This document shows positions 34,741-42,046 of a DNA stretch of 57,559 nt, in pieces. The translations under genes and the position numbers were made by a program. Position 1 is the stretch's first letter. The number at the start of each line of letters is the position of its first letter. This stretch comes from an uncultured Pedobacter sp. (lineage in GTDB: Bacteria > Bacteroidota > Bacteroidia > Sphingobacteriales > Sphingobacteriaceae), in NCBI RefSeq assembly GCF_946479715.1, contig NZ_CAMLHF010000007.1:1-57559 (forward strand), in the 5' to 3' direction. The notes under the pieces are model-generated. The model made no database searches, was not told the DNA's origin, and was given only the letters and a program-made list of their open reading frames with translations.

Positions 34741-35544
34741 ATGAATACATTAAAGTTTAAATACATCCTTACAATTGTTGGAATTATATTTTTAACGTCT
34801 GCTTGCAAAAAGAGTAAACCTAAAGAAGAAAAACCTGCTGAAACGGATAAACCGGTTATTACAGATCCCGATAAAAAACTATTTATCCCCATAAAACTGG
34901 AATCGGAAAATCTGATTATTAACCTCAAATACGTCGAAAACTCAGCTCTTATTTCAGAAGTTAATAGTTCAGATGGTTATAGTGTTAAAATTACTTACCA
35001 GAACCAGTTGCCATCTGAGTGTCTTAAATACAAAAGCAACATACCTTTTAAATCTATTTATTTTAGAAAAACAGCCAATACAGATTTAAAGGTTACATTT
35101 TTCGATATAGATGGTAAAGTAGATACGCCTACCGGCTCTCTGATGTTGACGAGAAATACTAAAGAACAACTGATTTCTATTCAAGCATCGGGCAATGGTC
35201 CCTCTTATCCCTATAAGGAAAGTACATGGTCATATAGCGCAGATGGAAATGTATCAGGTATTATCGTAAAAGGTTCTCCTAATGATACGTCTCCTGTTAA
35301 ATACACTCATGATGAAAAAAATGGGATCTTCAAGAACGTGCAGCATGCTCAATTGTTATTTCTGGAATTGGGCTACAGCTTTTTTTGTGCTGATATAAAC
35401 AACAGGTTAAGCTATTTAAATACAGATAAGCCACTGGAAAATACCGATTTCAGTTATCAATACAATAATGATGATTATCCTAAACAGTTTACCATGATTC
35501 AAAGTAAGCAAACTTTTAAGATCTCTTATGCCGAACTTAAATAA
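34741..35544 (+). CDS. Uncharacterised lipoprotein
   Basis: 267 residues. A signal peptide ends in lipobox TSAC (Cys22) followed by a charged, Lys/Glu/Pro-rich linker (KKSKPKEEKPAETDKP), then a beta-rich domain of about 220 residues with no motif that I recognise. It should be anchored to the outer or inner membrane. It has a consensus promoter, stands alone between divergent cydA and the convergent aminopeptidase gene (5 bp between stops), and has no obvious operon partner. The function is unknown; the gene is supported by its promoter, lipobox and length. Confidence 0.8.
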   Translation: MNTLKFKYILTIVGIIFLTSACKKSKPKEEKPAETDKPVITDPDKKLFIPIKLESENLIINLKYVENSALISEVNSSDGYSVKITYQNQLPSECLKYKSNIPFKSIYFRKTANTDLKVTFFDIDGKVDTPTGSLMLTRNTKEQLISIQASGNGPSYPYKESTWSYSADGNVSGIIVKGSPNDTSPVKYTHDEKNGIFKNVQHAQLLFLELGYSFFCADINNRLSYLNTDKPLENTDFSYQYNNDDYPKQFTMIQSKQTFKISYAELK

Positions 35545-35549
35545 TGGCC

Positions 35550-38114
35550 TTATTCTTTTAATAATTTTTGTGCTCTAAATAAATTATCAGAACACTGAAG
35601 AATTTTGGCCCTCAACTTTGGATTATAGCGGGGGTTCCTTTCTAAAAAGTCTTGAACAATTTTTAGGGCCTCCGCGCTCTGATAATACCCAAATGTAGAT
35701 TGAAGCCAGTTTTGAGGAAAAAAGATATCTCCTGTTTTTTGTATTTCAGCCAACATATCCAGACTCTTCGCTAAATATTTAAACGAACTAGTTTGTCTTA
35801 GTGGGTGATGAAGATAATATAGAGCAGCCCCCACATTTGATTCCTTTTCTCTATTCGATTTTAGTTCAAGGCTCTTAAAAAAGGCGTCCCTTTTTGTTTC
35901 TGCAGAAGACACAGCAGGCATAATAAACTCAAACCTTTTCCTTCTATCTGCGTTGCTTATCCGCTTAAGCTGCTTATCTAAAATTAAACTATCACCCCCC
36001 CTCAATACAAGAGAAAAGGCCAACGAGGTATAATCATCTTCTGTTAGTTTTACTCCTGCCGGAACTTTTTGAATTTCCCAAATTCGATGTAACCTTTCAC
36101 CGGCTTTAGCTGATAGATATATGTCTTGGTAGGTTTTAAAAAGCACTTTCTTATTATTAGGTAAACTTTGCTTCTGCATACTGTCCCACAAACTGTTTTC
36201 CAATGATGTGGATACAGCAATACGTTCTGGGGCTGAAATAAATCCCCAGTAAATACTGCTTATATAATTGGTCATCAGTTTCAGATTTAGCTCTTCTTTT
36301 TCTTGATCCAGCCCTTTTACAAACAGGTTTAACAGCTCCGATGGCTTAATATACCTCCCATTTAACATATTCTCATACAATGAAATGTAAGCAGCAGCCC
36401 TGCTCAAAGGCTTATCAATCAAATATATCTCATTAAACATTGCTTTATCCAATGGCCAAAGACCATACCCCTGTCCTGATGAGTTAAACAGAACAAATGA
36501 CGGTATATCCATTCCAGCAGCAGTTTTTAATTTCACTTCTTTATTATCCAGGCTAACCGTTAATTCTTTACTATAACCAGGATAATAAAGAGTTATTTCT
36601 ATTAATTGTGGCCAAATCCTATCTGGTCCATACTCCGGCCTCTGCTTAATTATAAACTCACTAATTTTATTACCGACAGCCTTAATCGAATAGTCTACCA
36701 AAGGTCTTCCTGCCTCATTTACCCAAACCTTATTCCATTTATCTAAATCATGCCCCGAGTGCTTATCAAGAATTGTAATTAGATCTGGCCAGGAAGCATT
36801 TTTATTCGCAAATTTCTTCAGGTATTCCTGTACACCTAACTGAAATTTATCCATTCCCATTAAGCGTTCCAGTTGCCTCATCATAATTGGAGCTTTATGA
36901 TAAATGATATTTCCATAAAGTGTACCTGCATCTTTTAAATTGTCTAAATCTTGTCTTATTGGGTTTGAACCGGTAGTACGATCTACACCATAAGCCGCAG
37001 GGAAATGATCTATCAAAAACTTAAGGTCAAACGCTTCTTTTCCTGTAATGCTTTCCGCGCTCTTATCAGCCATAAAGTTTGCAAAAACTTCTTTCATCCA
37101 AACATCTGTAAACCAGTTCATGGTAACCAAATCTCCAAACCACATATGAGCAGTTTCATGAGCTATTAAGTTATTGCGACCATTTAGTTGATCCTTAGTA
37201 GCGCCTTCATCCAGAAATAAAGCCGATGATTTATACTGAATTGCACCTACATGTTCCATCCCTCCAAATTGAAAATCCGGAATAGCAACAAAACCAAATT
37301 TTTGAAAAGGATAAGGAATTCCGGTCCATTGTTCTAAGTAATTCAAGGACTTCGAATGAATGTTAAACACTTCATTCAAGCTGTTTTTTATGATTAAAGA
37401 GTCAGTTTCTCGATACAAAAAATCGGTCATCATTTTTCCAACTTTGCCCTTTGCAATCGTAAATTTTCCGGCTGCAAAAGCAAACAAATAAGTGCTTAAG
37501 GTATCTGATGTATTAAATCGGTAGGTTTTACGGTTGTTTGTAACCAATGAGTCTTTTAATGCAGCGTTAGCTAATGCCTTCCAATCCGCTGGAATTTTTA
37601 AAGTTAGATTATATGTCGCTTTTAAATCGGGCTGATCAAAGCAAGGAAAAACTGTTCTGGCTCTATCTGGAACAAACAACGTATATAAATAATCACTGTT
37701 CCTGTTAAGTGCGGCCTCGCCTGCCTCAAAACTCACACCTATTACATTCTCTCCTTGTTTTAGGTATTTGGAATCTATAATAAGGTGTTCATCTTTATGA
37801 TTCACCACTATAGATACACTATTTACGTCTAAGCTCTTTATCTTTTTAGCATCCTCTCTAAAATCCAGTTGTAATGGATATTTATTAGTATTAAGTTGAA
37901 ATGCAATCTCTTCTTTAGCATTTATAACCTCACTCCTATTCTTAGGAATGTCCAGTTCAATTTTGTAATTGATATTACTTAGAATTGATTTACGATAAAT
38001 AGCGAGCTTTTTGGAGACTCCTGCCTCCAATATTGGTTCTGAGACATATTTCGTACCAGAACAAGAGATAAGAAAGAGCGCTAAAATTGCTATTGTATTA
38101 CGCAAATTGACCAT
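35550..38114 (-). CDS. M1 family zinc aminopeptidase (lipoprotein)
   Basis: 854 residues from the start chosen at 38114 (MVNLRNTIAILALFLISC), which gives a lipobox with Cys18; the open frame runs 63 bases further upstream without a signal. The gluzincin motif HETAHMWFGDLVTMNW (near residue 320), followed 18 residues later by the third zinc ligand Glu (KEVFANF), and the exopeptidase motif GGMEHVGAI identify an M1 metallopeptidase. The C-terminal ~350 residues form the helical ERAP-like region. It would remove N-terminal residues from peptides outside the inner membrane. It is divergent from the DUF2911 gene and convergent with the lipoprotein gene. Confidence 0.93.
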   Translation of the reverse strand: MVNLRNTIAILALFLISCSGTKYVSEPILEAGVSKKLAIYRKSILSNINYKIELDIPKNRSEVINAKEEIAFQLNTNKYPLQLDFREDAKKIKSLDVNSVSIVVNHKDEHLIIDSKYLKQGENVIGVSFEAGEAALNRNSDYLYTLFVPDRARTVFPCFDQPDLKATYNLTLKIPADWKALANAALKDSLVTNNRKTYRFNTSDTLSTYLFAFAAGKFTIAKGKVGKMMTDFLYRETDSLIIKNSLNEVFNIHSKSLNYLEQWTGIPYPFQKFGFVAIPDFQFGGMEHVGAIQYKSSALFLDEGATKDQLNGRNNLIAHETAHMWFGDLVTMNWFTDVWMKEVFANFMADKSAESITGKEAFDLKFLIDHFPAAYGVDRTTGSNPIRQDLDNLKDAGTLYGNIIYHKAPIMMRQLERLMGMDKFQLGVQEYLKKFANKNASWPDLITILDKHSGHDLDKWNKVWVNEAGRPLVDYSIKAVGNKISEFIIKQRPEYGPDRIWPQLIEITLYYPGYSKELTVSLDNKEVKLKTAAGMDIPSFVLFNSSGQGYGLWPLDKAMFNEIYLIDKPLSRAAAYISLYENMLNGRYIKPSELLNLFVKGLDQEKEELNLKLMTNYISSIYWGFISAPERIAVSTSLENSLWDSMQKQSLPNNKKVLFKTYQDIYLSAKAGERLHRIWEIQKVPAGVKLTEDDYTSLAFSLVLRGGDSLILDKQLKRISNADRRKRFEFIMPAVSSAETKRDAFFKSLELKSNREKESNVGAALYYLHHPLRQTSSFKYLAKSLDMLAEIQKTGDIFFPQNWLQSTFGYYQSAEALKIVQDFLERNPRYNPKLRAKILQCSDNLFRAQKLLKE

Positions 38115-38183
38115 GGCAACGAATTTAAGATTTTGTTGAATTAAAGCATCAAATAAGTGGTAATTTAGCGTCAACAAAACTTA

Positions 38184-38210
38184 GATCAGTTCTGTTCAAA
38201 CTGACTGATC
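38184..38210. promoter_or_regulatory. Inverted repeat between the divergent aminopeptidase and DUF2911 genes
   Basis: GATCAGT (38184-38190) and ACTGATC (38204-38210) are inverted repeats, with an overlapping inner pair CAGTT/AACTG. It lies 16 bp before the DUF2911 start and about 70 bp before the aminopeptidase start. It may be a regulator site or part of a leader hairpin; the evidence is only symmetry and position. Confidence 0.35.
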
Positions 38211-38225
38211 ACCTAAAACAAATTT

Positions 38226-39080
38226 ATGATCATGAAAAAGACATTAACAACAGTACTGCTTATTGCTCTAGCAGTATCATTACAATCTGAACTTAAAGCA
38301 CAAGGCGTAAAAATGCCTCAACCAAGCTCAGGACAGACCATTTCTCAGGATTTTGGTCTAGGTAAAGTAACCATCAATTATTCTAGGCCAAACACTAAAG
38401 GACGTAAAATCTTTGGCGGACTGGAACCATATGGTTCAGTATGGAGAACCGGCGCTAATTCCGCAACTACTATCGCTTTTACTGAGGCGGTTAAAATTGG
38501 AGGAAAAGACCTTGCTGCCGGAGAATATGAATTATTTACCATTCCAGGAGAGAGTGAGTGGACCATAATCATAAACAAAGGATCAAAACAATGGGGTGCC
38601 TACGAGTATAAAGAAAGTGATGATATATTACGTATAAAGGTTAAGCCAACAAAGCTTAAAGAGAAAGTAGAAACATTTACGATTCAATTTGCTGACGTTT
38701 ATCCAAATACTGCCAAATTGCAGTTAATGTGGGAAAACACTGCTTTAACGGTTGATTTATCTACTGATTTTGATGCCAAAGTGATGGCAGGTATTGATGA
38801 GGCAATGAAAGGAGAGAAAAAACCTTACTTCCAGGCTGCATACTATTACCTTGAAACTGGAAAAGACTTAAGCAAAGCACTTGAATGGGCTACCGCTGCT
38901 GAAACTGCAGATCCTAAAGCACCATGGGTTAAATTACTTAAAGGACGTGTTCAATTAAAATCAGGAGATAAGAAAGCTGCTGCTGCTACCGCAGAAGAGG
39001 GCATAAAATTAGCGACTGAGATTAAAAACCCTGAATATATTAGATTACATACTGGCTTATTAGCTGAAACAAAAAAATAA
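38226..39080 (+). CDS. DUF2911 family secreted protein
   Basis: 284 residues. The start may be 38226 or the ATG six bases later; both keep the signal peptide ending ELKAQ. The DUF2911 domain (about residues 30-175) contains GKVTINYSRPNTKGRKIFGGL and VWRTGANSATTI, which are diagnostic. The C-terminal ~100 residues are helical and repeat-like (YYLETGKDLSKALEWATAA), resembling a TPR. Exported to the periplasm; the family has no established function. It ends at a strong bidirectional terminator. Confidence 0.88.
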   Translation: MIMKKTLTTVLLIALAVSLQSELKAQGVKMPQPSSGQTISQDFGLGKVTINYSRPNTKGRKIFGGLEPYGSVWRTGANSATTIAFTEAVKIGGKDLAAGEYELFTIPGESEWTIIINKGSKQWGAYEYKESDDILRIKVKPTKLKEKVETFTIQFADVYPNTAKLQLMWENTALTVDLSTDFDAKVMAGIDEAMKGEKKPYFQAAYYYLETGKDLSKALEWATAAETADPKAPWVKLLKGRVQLKSGDKKAAAATAEEGIKLATEIKNPEYIRLHTGLLAETKK

Positions 39081-39093
39081 TATTATCCAAAAC

Positions 39094-39140
39094 ATAAATA
39101 AAGACAGGATACCATAAATCAGCATCCTGTCTTTATTTAT
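39094..39140. terminator. Bidirectional terminator between DUF2911 and BNR/sialidase genes
   Basis: A perfect 17-bp inverted repeat (ATAAATAAAGACAGGAT at 39094-39110 with ATCCTGTCTTTATTTAT at 39124-39140) around a 13-base loop. A/T-rich ends give a T-rich tail in both directions. It separates convergent genes ending at 39080 and 39145. Confidence 0.9.
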
Positions 39141-39144
39141 CCAA

Positions 39145-40173
39145 TTACTCAAGCACTATGTGCTTAATATTCCTTCTATCAAATGTATAGGTGATATGAA
39201 CCTTCCCATCTTTAGTCTGAATTATTGACGGATAACTGAACTCCTTTTTAGTATCACCGTCTTCGAGTTTTAGAATATCATTCCATTTTTCCCCATCTTC
39301 CGACAAAGCGACGTTTAATTTATATCGCCCATTAAACCATTCCTTACCTGGAACAGTTGGATTATAAACAATCATATGCTTACCATCTTTCAATGTTTGA
39401 GCATCAGTTCCTGAATTAGGGTTCATCAAAGTAGTAGCGCTTAATTTACCCCATGTTTTCCCACTATCTTCCGACCACGATTCAACAACAACCCCCTGTT
39501 TACTGCGACATAATATCTGTAGTTTATGGCCCTCATGAGATAATATACTTGGCTGGATTACATCAAATTTACTATCTGCATCAACAGGTATAATTGTCCA
39601 TGTTTTACCTCCATCTACAGATCGTTCTATATGCACACTCCACTTATCCTCAGTTTCAGTACTTGATGGAGACAAAATTGTCCCGTCAGCTAACTCAATA
39701 GGTTTATTTTTTATTGGTCCCAACACTCCTTCCGGCAAACGGGTTTTAGCAGACCATGTTTTGCCATTATCATCGGATGTTTGCACCATTCCCCACCATT
39801 CTCTTGGCGAGGGTCCTTCTTTATAGAACAAAAAAAGTTTTCCCTTCTTTGTTTTAAATAACACCGGATTCCATAAAGGAGAAGACCATTCACCATTCAT
39901 TTTACCATCGGCAACGGCAACAGGACTAGTCCATTTTCCCTGTTCATTTGTAGATAACCAGATCCTTACATCTTTACTTCCCTCATGACTACCGCCAAAC
40001 CATGCAGCCATTAATTTCCCTCCCTCAATTTCAACCAATGTAGATGCATGGCATTGATCAAATGGAGGATTGTTAAATATCAGTTCAGCAGTTACCTTTT
40101 TCCATGTATGCTGTCCAAATACCACAACAGTACAAACAGTTAAAACGAAAGCAGTTAAAAAAAATCGTATCAT
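39145..40173 (-). CDS. BNR/sialidase-fold secreted protein
   Basis: 342 residues from the start chosen at 40173 (MIRFFLTAFVLTV), which gives a signal peptide ending VFGQ and an 8-bp gap to the upstream symporter gene; the longer open frame would overlap it. At least three Asp-box motifs are visible (SDDNGKTW, SVDGGKTW, SEDSGKTW), marking a six-bladed BNR propeller. The Arg triad of true sialidases cannot be confirmed by eye, so GH33 activity is uncertain; members of this family also act on other glycans. It is the last gene in the operon with PIG-L, the 49-aa peptide and the symporter, suggesting use of an amino sugar-type compound. Confidence 0.82.
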   Translation of the reverse strand: MIRFFLTAFVLTVCTVVVFGQHTWKKVTAELIFNNPPFDQCHASTLVEIEGGKLMAAWFGGSHEGSKDVRIWLSTNEQGKWTSPVAVADGKMNGEWSSPLWNPVLFKTKKGKLFLFYKEGPSPREWWGMVQTSDDNGKTWSAKTRLPEGVLGPIKNKPIELADGTILSPSSTETEDKWSVHIERSVDGGKTWTIIPVDADSKFDVIQPSILSHEGHKLQILCRSKQGVVVESWSEDSGKTWGKLSATTLMNPNSGTDAQTLKDGKHMIVYNPTVPGKEWFNGRYKLNVALSEDGEKWNDILKLEDGDTKKEFSYPSIIQTKDGKVHITYTFDRRNIKHIVLE

Positions 40174-40181
40174 ATTAAATA

Positions 40182-41888
40182 TTATTTTTCTCCCCCGGCA
40201 ATTCCTGTTTTCTTCATCATACTCTGAATAATTACCGACAAAAGAACTACCAATAAACACCCAATCACATTTAGCCATAGGTAAGCAACAAGATCAAGTT
40301 TACCAATAATTATAATCACCAGTTCAGTTGCTAAAGCTGCAAAAAACACAGCCCTACCATTTACATGCCGCACATAAAAAGCAACTAGAAAAACACCAAG
40401 GATGGTACCATAAATATAAGAACCAAGTATGTTCACAGCCTCCAGCAAATTACCTATCTTACTTGCGTAAAGTGCCATAACAATGCAAATCACACCCCAA
40501 AACACTGTAGCAAGTCTGGAAGCCTGCAAGTATTCATGATCTGAAGCATCTTTCTTAATCAATCTCTTATAAATATCAATTACTGTTGTAGATGCTAATG
40601 AATTTAAGGCACTTGCTGTAGAGCCCATAGAAGCAAGGAATATAATAGCAATCAATAACCCAACAAGTCCCTGTGGCAAATATTGAGTTACAAAACTTAA
40701 AAATATATAGTTATTATCTTTTGTATTTGCATGCTCATCATTCTTAACCATTAAGTCTGTAGCTTGTTTTCTTATCGACTTCTCCTTCTCGTCTGCCTGT
40801 TGCAATGCCTTTCTCTGCTGGTCAATCAACGATTTATCATCTTTGTCCAAAGCAATATTCATTTTGTTAACCTCAAGCTGTTTTTCTTTAAAAGCCACAT
40901 TATAGTCTGCCTTTATTTTATTCAGTTCAGGATTATACTTACTATTCTCCAGCTTGTTCAACTCAAAACTGTTAAAGAATATAGGTGGTTTATTATATTG
41001 ATAAAAAGTAAAAACCAACACGCCTATCAGCAATATCAGGAACTGCATAGGTATTTTAACAAGGCCATTCATCAATAACCCCAGTCTGCTCTGGCTAACA
41101 GATGCACCTGATAAATAACGGCCAACCTGACTCTGATCAGTTCCAAAATACGATAATTGTAAAAAGAAACCTCCCAGTAAACCTGTCCATACAGTGTATT
41201 GATTATTCGGATCAAAGGTAAAGTCTATTGCATTTGCCCTACCCATTTTACCAGCTATGTTTATCGCTTTCACAAAGCCAATATCTGCTGGCAGTAAATG
41301 AACTACCATAATACCCGCAGCAAACAAACCACAAAATATGATGCTCATTTGAAGCATCTGCGTATAGGAAACCGCTTTTGTGCCCCCATAAACAGTATAA
41401 AATACTACCAGACTTCCAATAAACAAAGTTGTATAAGTAGTATTGATGTTTAAAATAGTAGAAAGGATAATTGAAGGGGCATAAATGGTAATGCCAGTAG
41501 AAAGCCCTCTTTGCACAAGGAAAAGAAATGCAGTTAAAGCTCTTGTTTTAAGGTCGAACCGTTGTTCAAGATATTCGTAAGCGGTATACACCTTTAAACG
41601 ATGAAATATAGGTACAAAAGTGATACACAAAACGATCATTGCCAGAGGTACACCAAAATAAAATTGCACAAAGCTCATCCCCGAAGAATACGCCAATCCA
41701 GGTGCAGATAAAAAAGTGATGGCACTTGCCTGTGTAGCCATAACTGACAGACAAACATGGTACCATGGCAAAGATTGATTACCGAGCAAATAGCCCTGAA
41801 TATTTTGAGCCCCACGGCTTTTATAAATGCCGTAAACTACAATTACAACGAGTGTAACAATTAATACTGCCCAGTCTATAACACTCAT
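40182..41888 (-). CDS. Sodium:solute symporter (SSS family) with a coiled-coil loop
   Basis: 568 residues with about 13 membrane segments. The N-terminus (DWAVLIVTLVVIVVYG) and the motif SVMATQASAITFLSAPG are typical of SSS transporters such as sialic acid and sugar symporters. Between helices, roughly residues 300-390, there is a long hydrophilic insertion rich in Lys, Glu and Gln (KADYNVAFKEKQLEV) predicted to be a coiled coil. Its start overlaps the stop of the 49-aa peptide gene by four bases (ATGA), indicating translational coupling. It imports a sodium-coupled substrate across the inner membrane; its neighbours suggest a sugar or amino sugar. Confidence 0.93.
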   Translation of the reverse strand: MSVIDWAVLIVTLVVIVVYGIYKSRGAQNIQGYLLGNQSLPWYHVCLSVMATQASAITFLSAPGLAYSSGMSFVQFYFGVPLAMIVLCITFVPIFHRLKVYTAYEYLEQRFDLKTRALTAFLFLVQRGLSTGITIYAPSIILSTILNINTTYTTLFIGSLVVFYTVYGGTKAVSYTQMLQMSIIFCGLFAAGIMVVHLLPADIGFVKAINIAGKMGRANAIDFTFDPNNQYTVWTGLLGGFFLQLSYFGTDQSQVGRYLSGASVSQSRLGLLMNGLVKIPMQFLILLIGVLVFTFYQYNKPPIFFNSFELNKLENSKYNPELNKIKADYNVAFKEKQLEVNKMNIALDKDDKSLIDQQRKALQQADEKEKSIRKQATDLMVKNDEHANTKDNNYIFLSFVTQYLPQGLVGLLIAIIFLASMGSTASALNSLASTTVIDIYKRLIKKDASDHEYLQASRLATVFWGVICIVMALYASKIGNLLEAVNILGSYIYGTILGVFLVAFYVRHVNGRAVFFAALATELVIIIIGKLDLVAYLWLNVIGCLLVVLLSVIIQSMMKKTGIAGGEK

Positions 41889-42034
41889 TCGAAGTATTTT
41901 GTAAATGCGTAAAAGATCAGGATCAGGAATACCAGCCAGCCTATCAGCAACCGGTAAAACTGTTTCCAGGTTTTAACAAAAGGCGGTAGCTCTTGCTCTG
42001 GTTTCTCTGGTACCGGATTGTCATGTTCTGCCAT
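41885..42034 (-). CDS. 49-aa single-pass membrane peptide coupled to the symporter
   Basis: A small ORF not noted by length-limited gene finding. It begins MAEHDNPVPEKPEQELPPF, a polar Pro/Glu-rich head, followed by a membrane helix (LLIGWLVFLILIFYAF) and a short basic end (TKYFE). Its stop overlaps the symporter start in ATGA and its start is 12 bp after the PIG-L gene stop, so it sits tightly within the operon. Similar small single-helix proteins can be accessory subunits of SSS transporters, as for other bacterial transporters. The assignment rests on frame, coupling and the clear helix. Confidence 0.8.
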   Translation of the reverse strand: MAEHDNPVPEKPEQELPPFVKTWKQFYRLLIGWLVFLILIFYAFTKYFE

Positions 42035-42046
42035 GCTGTTATTATA

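Noticed and set aside
35544..35565. Short hairpin AATAA-TGGCC-TTATT between convergent stops
   Set aside because: Only a 5-bp AT stem; too weak to call a terminator.
38115..38177. N-terminal extension of the M1 aminopeptidase
   Set aside because: It would precede a lipobox signal peptide that begins naturally at 38114.
39145..40173. Calling the BNR protein a confirmed GH33 sialidase
   Set aside because: Asp boxes show the propeller fold only; the Arg triad and nucleophile Tyr could not be verified by eye.
40174..40278. N-terminal extension of the BNR/sialidase ORF
   Set aside because: It overlaps the symporter gene and precedes a clean signal peptide; the ATG at 40173 gives an 8-bp gap and a normal exported protein.
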